A stretch of 64,000 nucleotides of DNA, taken from NCBI GenBank assembly GCA_001592805.2, contig CP051139.1:744001-808000 (forward strand). The letters are read 5' to 3'. This document shows positions 10,744 through 21,633 of this stretch, piece by piece (the first letter of the stretch is position 1; each line of letters begins with the position of its first letter). The stretch comes from Peltaster fructicola (taxonomy: Eukaryota; Ascomycota; Dothideomycetes). A program made the position numbers and the translations under genes. Below the pieces are notes generated by a model. It saw only the letters and a list, made by a program, of their open reading frames with translations. It made no database searches and had not been told where the DNA came from.

Positions 10744-11725
10744 TCATGTGGCAATGCCTACATCAATGCCAGTGCTTTTGCCCTTCACCCCAATCTTGTC
10801 TGCCTCGTGTTCGTGGAGTGCAACACCCTGCTGCCTCGCTTTTTCTGTGATGACCTTAAGTGCCTTGAGCATGGTCTCGCGCACTTCGACCGTCAAAGCA
10901 TCGACATCCTCGAATGTCTTGCCTTTCGTCTCAATTGGGTTGAGCACTGTCAAAGGCACGGTACCTGGGCGGAAGATCTTCCTTGGAATGCTGACCAAAT
11001 TGGAGTAGTTGGCTACGACAACTGGCACGATGGGCACCTGCGCCTGAATGGCGAGATGGAAGGCTCCCTTCTTGAATGGAAGCAAGTCTGGCTTGGCATA
11101 GTTGCTCCTGGTACCTTCGGGAAAGATGTAGACTGACTGTCGATCTTGCTTCATTTCTGCTGCAGCCTTGTCAAACGCCGCGAATGCCTGAGTACGTGAA
11201 GTTCGCTCGATAAAGACGGTCTTGCTCGCTGCCACTATGGAGTTTGTCAGCCACGTCTTCTTTCAATCATGATCAATACATACTGAACCATCCAAGGAAC
11301 GGCCAGTACTTCAAGCTCTTCTTTGCGGTTACCGAGCAGTACTTGGGAAAGATGTGGCCCAGGAACAGGACATCGAGCTCTGTCTGGTGGTTGCCTACGA
11401 ACACAGCAGGGCGAATAGTGTTCAGGTAATCATTGGGATCATCGATTGAGAACCACATCCCCGTAACCACCCACATAGTCCACTTGAAGCTTCTCGCTGT
11501 AGTCCATTGTCCCAAGCCACCTTTGCCTGCCGCACTCAAGCCTGCCGATGCTATTGTTCCATATGTTGCGCAAATGAAGAGAGCTGTGAAAGAGGCGAAG
11601 AGTCGTGCCCAGTATTCGACGAGGTGGTTGTTGATTGCCGTGCCAACACGGGCGAGGACCTGCAGGAAGATGATCCATGCCAGCAACCCTGTGAGGAACG
11701 TGGTGAAGGCGTTGAGGGTGTTCAT
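10744..11725 (-). CDS. SLC1: 1-acyl-sn-glycerol-3-phosphate acyltransferase (LPAAT)
   Basis: Acylates lysophosphatidate to phosphatidate in the ER or lipid-droplet membrane, in glycerolipid synthesis. Two exons (11284-11725 and 10744-11234) joined across a 49-bp GTATGT...ATAG intron give 310 residues; the joint creates the usual GWFMAASKTVFIER. PlsC motifs are intact: NHQTELD (residues 112-118, catalytic His and Asp) and FPEGTRS (around residue 187, glycerol-phosphate binding), then VPIVPVVV. Two or three N-terminal hydrophobic segments anchor it. The length matches yeast Slc1. The gene converges with the dioxygenase gene, with only about 50 bp between their stops. Confidence 0.93.
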
Positions 11726-11866
11726 TGTGTCGTACTCGGCTCGAGCATCAGGCTGTGAGGCATCTCACTCAGCCGCGGAGGTCTTGCTGGGCGTGTCGTG
11801 TGGTCGAAAGCCTTGACGTTGCTAGATCAAACATTTTCAGTCCTGCGTCAATGTGGGTTGCGTGCA

Positions 11867-11875
11867 TATAAAAGG
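11867..11875 (+). promoter_or_regulatory. TATA-box-like element on the plus strand
   Basis: The sequence TATAAAAGG is a strong TATA consensus reading rightwards. No convincing plus-strand gene follows within 1 kb, since the adjacent genes are both on the minus strand. It may be chance or may drive a short noncoding transcript. Confidence 0.3.
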
Positions 11876-12120
11876 TGGGGGAAGCGCCTCATGATCTCCT
11901 CAATACAGTACTAGTCTACATGTGCATTGTGTACATGGAAGTCTTGTATCTACAGCAGATGTTGCTCCGTACTGCCTCGCCAATGTGCAAGGGTCCTACA
12001 AATCCATACAGGCAAGTGTATGGACGAGCCTACGAATTGCTGGTTGAATATGCATAGCACTAGAATCCGAGTTGAGCTAGGACCTGGGCAGGACTGAGAA
12101 CATATCACTCTTGAAGGTAT

Positions 12121-12201
12121 GGTGATCCTAGCAGGCCGGATGTGTTCTGGATTCAAGGCTGGTGATCCTAGCAGGTCGGATGTGTTCTTCGATTCAAGGC
12201 T
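12121..12201. repeat. Direct tandem repeat, two copies of about 40 bp
   Basis: Two adjacent copies beginning GGTGATCCTAGCAGG and ending ATTCAAGGCT, differing at a few positions (for example GGCCGG versus GGTCGG). Noncoding, between two minus-strand genes; it looks like a recent slippage duplication. Confidence 0.9.
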
Positions 12202-12389
12202 CCGTGCGGTTGAGCAGTCTTGTTCATGCAGAAATGGCTTGATCGCGCCTCTTCTCGTTTCGAACGCGAGATGTTGAGGTCGCAGGGCAAGTACATATGT
12301 TCACCGCCCAGTCAGTCCACGGCTGTTGTGTGTGTGTCATTGGTCTTGCGCCCTTCAGCAGATGTCGATATACTGCTCTCAGATACCTC

Positions 12390-13996
12390 TCATGGTGGCA
12401 GGACAGGTATCTCCCGCTGTTCTCTTCGCACTCGTCGCAGCTCTTTCTCAAGCGCCCAGCCATCAGGTCGCTCTCCGTTCTGCCAACCTTCAGCAAGCTT
12501 TCGCTTCCTCTTGCGCCGTGTGTTAGATTTACCACTGACCATTTCCTTGATGAAGTCCGGAGGCTCGATCATACGAGCATCACTGAGCATCTGCTCAAAC
12601 TGCCAACCAAGAGGATACCGCGACACATCGCTTGAATAGCGTGTGCAGGGAGACCGCAGGAATGGCAGCACCCACGAATGAACCCTTGTCCCGAAGACTG
12701 ATGTCAGGTTGTCCCTCCAGCCGATGTCCCACGGATTCATGCCCTGTGGTGTCTTGAGAATGGCGAACGTGCGACGTGCAGATACCGGATGGTCTTCAGG
12801 GCCAAGCGGGTAAGTGATCGTGCCTTGCCAGATGGATGCAGCAAGCTCGTCTCGAGATCGACGTCGTGGTCGTGAAGGTCGTTCACTGCTGAAATAGCTG
12901 GCGTGTGATGGGTCGTCGATCTCTGAAGTCAAGGGTAGCTCGCTGCCTGCTGTTCTGCTGGGAGTCTGGGTTGGCGAAGGCGTCTGGCCTGTGAGTCCCT
13001 GGAGATCTGGAGGCAGAATGACAGCAATGTACATTGATCGTGCCCCTTTGTCGATATTCTCGACTGTCGTAAGGTTCGACAGCGTGAGCTGAATCGAGGT
13101 CATCGCCAATCCCGCTGTGAAGACGGCGAAGAAGCCACCAAGACCAAGAACGACAACCCACTGCACGTCGCCAACTGTGCCAGTCTAACAGAGTCAGTGC
13201 TTGTTTCCGCAGTGTCTGGAGTCCATACCTTGCGCTCGGCTTCCGCGATAAAGTATGCCATAACAATCATGGCGTACAGCGAGAACGTGGCCGCATAGAT
13301 GTTGAACTGCACGAAGAACTTGTATCCATTCTCGCCAACCATACCACCCACCCATGGACAAAAGTGATCCATCTTCTTCACGCACCTTCCGACATCCCGA
13401 CTGTGATGGACACGATCAGCCTTCCAAACGCCGCATGTGTGGCACCACATAGGCAGGCCATTCCTGTCGCAAACGAATGCATCCTTCGAATAGAACTCCT
13501 CAGTGCCTGGCGGAGGAATCGCACCTCGTCGCAGTATGCCCTCATAGTCTAGTTGCGCCAGCTCTTGACCATCTGTTACATGCGTCGGTACGCATGACTG
13601 TAGTGTTTTCTTCTCGCGAATCGGCTTTTCGAGGTTGTCGACAGGAGTTGAGTGTTGCGGTACATAGCCAGGGGCGAAAGAAACGATGTACAAGAGTCGG
13701 AAGTAGCACGATGCCATGAGTATTAAGAGTAAAAAGAAGACAATAGGCAATGCAATGCCGATCGCCATGCGCCGCTGGACGCCAGCATCCGGAGGCGCGT
13801 TAAGAAGGTAGTTCACTATACCCCTTAGCTATGCGGTGATGTCCGACGCCGAGCACAACATACCACATAATGGACCGACAAAGACGTAGCTGGCGTATGC
13901 TACGACAAGGATCAGGAACACTGGGATGAACTTGGCGACGATGATGTTCGTGCGCTGGCGCTTCCGCAGCCGTTCGTGCTCGTCGATGACCGCCAT
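12390..13996 (-). CDS. PFA5: Protein S-palmitoyltransferase, PFA5-type (DHHC family)
   Basis: Transfers palmitate to cysteines of target proteins at intracellular membranes. Three exons (13864-13996, 13229-13815, 12390-13184) give 504 residues. Exon 1 holds the first membrane helix (AKFIPVFLILVVAYASYVFV); TM2 and TM3 flank a cytosolic loop. The zinc cysteine-rich domain runs through WCHTCGVWKADRVHHSRDVG and RCVKKMDHFCPWVGGMVGEN, with DHFC (about residues 194-197) instead of DHHC, a substitution I associate with the fungal PFA5 branch. The catalytic Cys is present. The last exon gives a further helix and a long cytosolic tail rich in basic and proline residues. Start: ATG at 13996 begins a basic-amphipathic leader just before TM1. 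Confidence 0.88.
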
Positions 13997-16238
13997 CGCC
14001 AAAGGGTCATCAATCAGACGCGCATCGCTGCAGCATCGTCAAAGAAGCGAAAGCTGTACAAGGCGCAGGTGTGCGAGAGGCACAACACCGTGAGCATGAT
14101 GTTGTCGTGACGTGCGGAAGGCTGGGACCACTTTAGGAAAGGCTGGGCCGCCGCAGAGCCGCAGCACAACACTACCACTATACTACTCATTGCACTTATT
14201 TTGTCCTTCGACGAGAAACACTGCTCTCTTCCTTACATGTCATATCGTCGCTGCCTATTGCGCGCGAGCGCACTGTATACCACAGTAAGTATAGACATCA
14301 CTGCATAACAGACGGCACGTATGCTCTATGACGCGACCACGAACCGTGCTGTCTCTGGAAGTGAGAGTGTGCACCCGTCGCAGCACGAGGAATAAGTTTC
14401 TAATCACAGGCAAACAGTGATATGTCTGATGAGAAGACAATCGCTTACGCCCGAGGACAGTCCAAGCCACTCTGGCACCCGCTTCACACGTGCTTTAAGC
14501 AATGGCTTCAGCAGTGATATTTACACTCCACGACCATTGACTTGTGCATTCTCGATCGATAAGAGTTCGTCGATGCGATGATCGTCAGGCACCAAAAAGC
14601 GATCAAGCTCTTACGCCCGTTGACATGAATACAAGCAAGCAATAGTACCAACGCAACAATGCCAGCATTGCGTAGGTTGCATGCGCCTGAATGCTGTTCC
14701 TGCCGCAAGATTTCGATAGCGCCGACAGGCACGCCTTTGGGTTTGCTGTGAGAAGCTTCGCATGACGGTAGCGCAGGATGCTCTCCACGCGGCGTCCGAC
14801 AGGGGTGTGAGGCTCTTCACATGGACTAGGATAATCTTCTGCCTCGGCATCAAGACACGAACAGGTTCAGGAGGCAGTGAGATGTACAATTGCGTTGAAC
14901 GACTGGATGCTGACCAGATGTGGACCATTCAAGGCTGCGCTACAGTCGGTTTGTGTGGCAAGTGTACGAGGTGTTCCATCGACAGAGAGAGTCGCCAGAT
15001 CATATACAAGATCGTCGTTCGTGAAACGAGCTGCTGCCGGCAGTACGAAGTTTAGTCCAGGTACGACACATGACGGCATGACCGGGTACTCCTTGTCTGC
15101 TACCACCAGGTACGACAAGGAACCAGCGTCCCATTCCATCTGATTGGCACAAGGAACACCGTGATGTATAGCTATAGAGTACTTCACACCCTCTACAGCT
15201 AACCGGTCGGATATCTTACAGATTGTGGATGCTCTAGGAGAGATTAGTACGGTGCACTCTGGACACGTACATTGCTGATCAGTGCAGACAGCTGCATACG
15301 GCCGTGAGCAGTCGGGACATCTTCATCTCAACGTGCTCCGGCGCACGCTGCTCTGCGCAATTTCAGAAGGATGTAAGGCATGCAATAACCATGTGACTGA
15401 GTCTGTCTACACGACACCGCTAAGGATATATCTACACCCACGCGGAAGTCTATCAAAGAGGTGACGTTCGAAGGAATACCGGACATGATCTACATAGCAA
15501 CAACTACCAGACCAGGGGACTAGACCTGTTCCGTACCCTGCAGCACGCCAGTGCCCTAACAACCTGGCTGCTTTGTCAAAGTCTCACCCCGGGGAGACGC
15601 TTGCAGCCAATGGAGTGTGTGTCGCGGCTTGGGAAGACCTCGACGCTTATCATGGAACGGGCAAAGGCGAGACTTGCGCAAGCAACAGAGCACGAGCTGT
15701 CAGACTTCGGACTAACTTACTCTTAGCATCTGTCATGACATGCTGGCGTCCACTGCCACTGACTCATGGTCAGACGTTCACGTTGAGAATCGTTCCAGCC
15801 TGCGCACACACCTGCATGATTTCACCGAGGCTCAACGTTATACCATATCTATGGTCGAAGCATGGCTGCCAGAGCATAGTAGAACGCACAAGGATCGCTC
15901 TGGGGTCTGTCATGGCAAGGATCTCGCCGAAGGATCGTTTCTTTTCAGCGAGCCAGGAACAGCATCTCATCTCCTCACTTCTGCAATAACCCTGTCCTGC
16001 CGACGCCAGCTAGCGTTCGACGACCTCACTTACGCACGGCGGCGTCGACGAGACGACGTTCGTTCGTCTCAAAAACTTCGTCGCGATCACATATCCTTGT
16101 GAGAGACGCAGGAGCAGTTTCCTTGAGGTCCAAGCTGTAGCCAGAATGACAATAATAATAATACATGCTCTTCCGTAGGGTCGTGCATAGCCCACCGCGG
16201 GCACAATACTCCTTGTAGCATACATGTGATCCTGCAGA
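13997..16238. other. 2.2-kb gene-poor intergenic region
   Basis: Between the palmitoyltransferase start and the 3' end of the TALE homeodomain gene. Apart from one open cysteine-containing frame on the minus strand (listed separately), I see no coding signal, repeat or RNA gene. Confidence 0.45.
14867..15322 (-). other. Uncertain cysteine-rich open frame, no recognised family
   Basis: A 151-codon open stretch on the minus strand with no good initiating ATG at its 5' end. It begins with closely spaced cysteines (CPDC, then QQCTCPEC), followed by a more ordinary globular-looking segment (LSYLVVADKEYPVMPSC, FTNDDLVYDLATLSVDG). It could be an internal exon of an unannotated gene, a decayed gene, or chance: an open run of this length is expected a few times in 64 kb. 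I recognise no domain and could not find convincing splice partners. Confidence 0.25.
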
Positions 16239-17645
16239 TCAAGCATCCAGTATCCCGCCCGTACGAACTCGTTCGCGCTTCTCTCGCAGCTCGGGACATC
16301 GGCGTCGATGATTAATGAACCAGTTGCTCACTTGCGTCATGCTGATTCCAGTCGCCTGAGAAACGTCAGTATCCTTCTGTAGCCGGAAACGGGTCGCGAA
16401 AAGAGGCTTACACTGGAGAACAGCGCTTTCTGCTCCTCACTAGGGTATGGGTTGGAGATATTCTGCAGATCTGATCAGTGTCTGTTCTTGCTCGAGGAGA
16501 AGGGGGCCTGTGCGTACATTATCAAACCAAGTCTTCATGATCTCGGTAGATTGCTTCGGGAGGTTACTTCTTTTTCGTGATTTGCCTTGGGAATAATCAT
16601 AATGAGGCGGCATGAAGAATGCGCCTGCGTTAGTGTGACATGAATCGTGACAATCGTGGTCGTCGAAATGCCTGTGATAGCCCGTGCCAGACTGGTTGTA
16701 GCTGCTGCCGCGGCGGAGGGTGTCTGGAACGTGCCGTTTGAATGCACCTGTAGATGCCTGGTCGTATTCGGGCGAAGGAGGCGGGAGGTGGGCGTATGAT
16801 CGTGTGTCTGTGTGCATGCCTGCGGTCCTGTAAGGGATTGTATCTGTCCTGCCGCATGATGTATCAGATGACGGTGATATTGGGAATCTATCGAAAGACG
16901 GTCTCTCGAGTGTGCTTTCGAAGTGCGAGCTCGTGCTCATGCCTGAGCTGTTCGGTCTGCCAGTAAAGGTGTAGTATGACTTCTTACCAGGCTCGTAGCA
17001 TCGTGAGCTCGAGTATGTTGAGTGCAACGAGTATCGTCGATGGCGCTTGGTGGAAGGATCGGATAGTCGACGTGCGTAACCTGGGTACGAAGCTGATGTG
17101 TGCTCTGGGGAGGTACGGGCAGTGACGCTCTGCCATTGGGGTCGATCCTCTGTACGAGTCCTCTTGTTGGGATAGAATGCCAGAGGTTTGAAGGTCGAAG
17201 CAGAGATAGCGGGCTCTCTCGGGGATGGTTGAAAGGATGCGCCATCTACGCGAGGTGTCTCAGGCGGGGAGTTCATAGCATTGGCAATGACCTGAAATGT
17301 CAGCATCGACGGCGCACTGTCTGCGTAGAGTCTCACCATCTTCAGTGGGGGGAGCAGTGGTCTCCTCTCTCCGTATAGAGGCGATCTCAGTGCTGAACCA
17401 TCTTGGCTGCTTGGCCGATTGTAGTCCTTCACATCTGACTGTGTCGTAACATGTGGACGGAAAGACAGCAAATCAGACACAGCAGGCCCTCGTCGAGTTT
17501 CTGCAGAGGTGTAAGACGATGCATCACTAGCCCTTGAAGCATCTGGAGTTGGCAGTCGAGGTGAGTCGTTGCGCGAGAGTGTGCCGTTGCTGAGGCCCGA
17601 ATCGTGCGCGGGACCGGCATCCTCGAGAGCTCTCTTGCCCTCCAT
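16239..17645 (-). CDS. TALE-class homeodomain transcription factor
   Basis: Four exons (17337-17645, 16518-17291, 16412-16462, 16239-16355) give 416 residues. The homeodomain (about residues 341-402) is assembled across two introns: RKRSNLPKQSTEIMKTWFDN, then NPYPSEEQKALFSS, then TQVSNWFINHRRR. The NPYP insert after helix 1 marks the TALE three-residue extension, and WFINHRRR is the recognition helix. The protein ends soon after it. The N-terminal 340 residues are low-complexity, rich in Ser, Pro and Tyr. The first intron is only 45 bp, in frame and free of stops (GTGAGA...TTTCAG), so its retention would still give a full-length protein. Members of the class regulate fungal development and filamentation; the target here is unknown. 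It sits alone in gene-poor DNA. Confidence 0.92.
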
Positions 17646-20600
17646 GTTGACAGACGGGGAAGATGGCTGCTGAATGGTAGAACGAATCGATCACTGGAGG
17701 CAGCCTTCTTATGTCGCTTCCGGACGGATCTTTGAGACAAAACAGTCGCGAAGATTGGTAAGGAGGAGACCGTGTAGGAATGCTCGTCTCAACGCCAACG
17801 ATCAGCGCAGCAGTGATGACGACTCTGGATCCGGAATGATTGTTGAACAGTATATCATCATCGGTAAAGGAGAATTCCTCGACATGAACCAGAAAATGGA
17901 AGAAGGGCGGTCGGGCGGTTGTGCCAAGCAAGTGCGCAGCTGACCTGGGTACTGGTGGGACCTTGTAACAAAGCAATGCTGTTCGAGCTGGTGTGGAGTG
18001 GTGTTTGGGACTGGGTAGTCGAAGCTGGAGCGTAGAAGGGCTTTCAATCGATGCAGAGGATCCAGCAGCACGGAAGGCGGTGCATGCTCTGGAAACAGTA
18101 GTAAGATGCAAGTGTTTAAAAGTAGTCTGAGTAGATGGATTCCTTGCGCTTATGCAGTGTTCGAGAAAAGAGCAGTGGGAAGAAGGAGGTACAAATGAGT
18201 CTAGAGCAGAAAGAAGGAAGGTGATTAGGATATGCGGTATGTTGTGGGCATCGGCCGTGAGAAGGGTTGATGCAACGGACCACAACACACAGAAGAGAGA
18301 GTGGATTGACAGCCGGCAGGGATGGTTCGAAACCCTGGAGGCACAATATAGGTGGTAGTAGATTCTTTCAAACCAGATACAACGGCCCGCATGGCACTCG
18401 TCCATGCGTTGCTCAGCGTCATCCGCGCATACTGGGGAGACGCTAACTCTGAATTTCTGGGCGCTCACAATCTCGAGGTGGTGGTGAAAGCTTAGGCTCG
18501 CTCTGCTGTTGGTGGTTTATGATTAGTCTGCCCTTCCCTTAACTCACGCTGGTTGCTAGTGCGTAGCGTGACGGCTACGATATGTCAAGAGGTTCCTCCG
18601 AACAGACAGTTCGTGGAGAGTGATCTCCACGGGTGTAAGAGCAGCTCAACGTCCTGTGCTCAAGGGTATAGCAGCAGCCTTTTGCTAACGACAGTGTTGT
18701 GTTTTTCGTCACCCTCGGAGGATCCAGGACTCGACTTGACCTCTTCTTCCGCCCGTAACAGGTAGTATAGGATATGCGTAGTTCTCGGGTTCTCAATCGT
18801 ACTTTCGCTCTCACGTGCGTGTGAGGCAGGATTCTTTCGTCAGCCGGGTGACATGAACAAGCAATAACCGGAACGCAGCCTACCGCGGCCAGTCATGGAG
18901 CAATTCGGTACGAGTGTCTATCTTTGGTGGCTTGAAGGAGTCGTTCACCAGTCTTCGATGCTGGAGTCTGCTGCCTGTTCTCGACGGAGATTGGTTGAGC
19001 GTTATGCCACGCATGTGAGACGATCGGACGTGATCAACTCCTGCTGGGCAACAAGGCCAACGTAGGACATGTAGTGAAGATCTGGCAAGGGAAGAGACGT
19101 ATGGCGAGCAGGAGCGCCCGCCGCCGGTCATTCGGCTGCAGGTGTGCATTGCCTCTGCATGCCATGGTGTGTAGCGAACCGTAGTTGTCGTATTGTGAGC
19201 TGCTCAAAGGTTCTATTCGACACTTGTGGGGAGTTTCGTGCAAGGATGCTTTTTTGGCTTGCAGCACAGGCAGGCGCGCGCACGGTCCGCGCTTCCCTCT
19301 GACTCTTGACATGTTCCGACTGACTCAACACACTTTTCTGCACGTCGTCGTTCCTAAACCTAGTTCACCTCGGCAGCTGTCGCTTCTCGACGTCAACTAA
19401 TCTAAGTGCAGACCCCATCTCTGAGATGAACTGCCGCTCGAATAAGAGTTCAAACACTACACTTCTCCATCGCAACTAAGCTTTTTCCAGCAGATGGGAG
19501 CATCTCAGCACCGAGTCATGGTTTCTTTACTCACTGTTCGCACGTATTGCCAGGGTCGCACCGGCAGTCACTGGTCACTCGAACACGCCATCGCTGTCGT
19601 GCAACGTCGTGCTTGCGTCGGCACCGCAGCTTTCGAAACACAGTGCTTAGTGGATCGGCCTCGTCACGGTGACTGACAGCATTGGCGCATTTTCTTGACA
19701 GCTACAAAGTACTGGTAGAGCGACGGAAAAGTGTTGTCTCCCACAAGCCGCTCTCACCTACGCTCTCGTACAGCAGCATGCTATCCTCCTACCAGAACCG
19801 TTCTTCGACCTATAGCAATCTCATTGAGGCTGCGGTGTGAGCGTTCCGTCTTGAAGGGAGTCTGGATAAGGCCGGGTGGTCCAACCACTGGCTTTCCAGC
19901 GCTGCCTGGAGCATGAGCTCACAGGTCACACCACGAGCCACCCTGGCATCTGGTGGGAATCCTTCAGATTTGTCACATCTACGCTGATACATCGGCCACG
20001 CCGCACGCTCGCAGGAAGGATCATACACATGTCAAAACTGGAGTTGACATGAGGCTTTCCCGCTGTCAGCACCACCCCTGGCAGTCGTCGCTACCGTGGT
20101 CACGGAAGGAGTGTGCGGGAGGACACGCGTACGGCTTGAAGTGCCGGACCACTGTATCCTTGCTTACACACACACACACAGTTGTGACATGGCCGAGCAA
20201 ATGCGATCTCGTATCGGAGCATTGGTATCCTTTGCATGGCAGCACTGCTGGTGCGGGATAGGTTAATGCATGGGCGCTACCACTGACCGTTCACAAGAGC
20301 TCCCAGATGACGAGCAGTCGGGTTCGCTTCGCCATCTATTTCAACAAGGGAGACCGATCTCAGCCCGCGCTGGTAGTATACCCTTGCATGCGAACATTGT
20401 ATCGCCAACATCGTCTCTACAGCTGAGCAGCTCACAGGTCCACGAGAATGCTATGGTGGAGCATTTTGCCGCTTCAGATGTCTTGCATTTGCGATTGCCC
20501 ACTCTTTTCAGCGAGCCGCAGATCTAGCATCCAACGAATAGCCTTACACTAAGGTGTGACGACATAAGCATGGCATGCGTTTCTTAGGTCTGGGATCTTG

Positions 20601-21633
20601 GTTCTTCACAGCGATCATGAATCTTTTCTCAGACGCCGGTAACACTCGATCGATGGAGTCTGCCGAACCCACAACCAGGCTTTCAGTCCGTCACTCAATG
20701 CTGTGCACAGTTGCGCCGCATGCGAAAAGCCCTCGTGGCCTTGTTTATGGCCAATCCTTTCAAGCCAGTGTCTTCAGAGCTTCTCGAAGACCCAGCGTCA
20801 TGAAACGAATGAGGGTGCGACAGTCTTGCGACAACGATTGCGGGCTCGTCCCAGCATGATGGACTCTCGAGAAACGCAGGAATGGATGCGTTGTCCCAAC
20901 TTCCTGGGACTATACTCTGCAGCAACATCTTCACCGCATCGCAACGCATTGTTCTACCAATCGTTTCTTCCAATGGGTCTACTCAGCTGAAGGAGCATGT
21001 TCGAAGAATGCTTTCGCACGCATTCCATCCTTCCATCTCCGCCGTGTTCCGGTTTCAGATGCTTCATAACGGACTTTCTATTCAACATGGACGCTAGAGA
21101 ATAGCGAGGCCCGGAATAGTCTCGACTGAAACATGCTGTTCGAGGTTCTGATCATCGACTGGCCTCAAATCCATCCGAAAAGTAGGTCGTGTTACGCAAT
21201 GTGAGCAACGCAGCTAGGAGGAGCTATGCAATGCTCCTGGATGCAACACCGCAACCCTCAACGTCCTGAGGGTGTTGAGGAAGGCATGTTGGCTCAGCTG
21301 TGCCTGCGCCTGTGCTGCAATGTCAGTCATAACAGGACCACCTTCGTGAACTGCAGGAAATAAGGAGTGTCCCGTCGCCTCTTCTTGTTCCTCCCTGCTG
21401 CTTACGTGGTAGCAGATATTGATTACGAGTACTGCTCATTTCGCTGAACGCAACTTATTACTTGTACTCTGAAAGTCATCACTGCGATCGATAACGTTCT
21501 TCGTGTGTTGTGAATCATGTGAGCTGCCCACCTAGATCATCATGAGGTCATATCTGTAGTGTTATAATCCTGCAAATTATCACACGCCGAGCGTGCTGTG
21601 ATCATACAACGACTTTGTTGTACATATCCTATC
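17646..21633. other. 4-kb divergent intergenic region upstream of the TALE gene
   Basis: Between the TALE regulator (minus) and the DUF1769 gene (plus). It contains a pyrimidine-rich block on the minus strand just upstream of the TALE start, where a 313-codon frame (18468-17527) overlaps the TALE reading frame, and a short CA microsatellite near 20170. The other ORFs are under 100 codons and not protein-like. Probably a long regulatory region or an unannotated noncoding transcript. Confidence 0.5.
20166..20180. repeat. (CA)n microsatellite
   Basis: About seven and a half AC/CA units in a row in noncoding DNA. No further significance seen. Confidence 0.8.

Larger units (their letters stand above)
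11726..12389. other. Intergenic region with a 40-bp tandem repeat and a lone TATA box
   Basis: 663 bp upstream of the LPAAT gene and downstream of the palmitoyltransferase gene, both on the minus strand. It holds the tandem repeat and plus-strand TATA-like element listed separately. The plus-strand 60-codon ORF at 11875 is not protein-like. Confidence 0.5.

Noticed and set aside
10735-11136. Plus-strand 133-codon frame
   Set aside because: Antisense to the well-supported LPAAT exon 2.
18301-18345. tRNA B-box-like GGTTCGAAACC
   Set aside because: The flanking bases do not form a five-pair T stem around a seven-base loop, and no A-box or acceptor stem fits.
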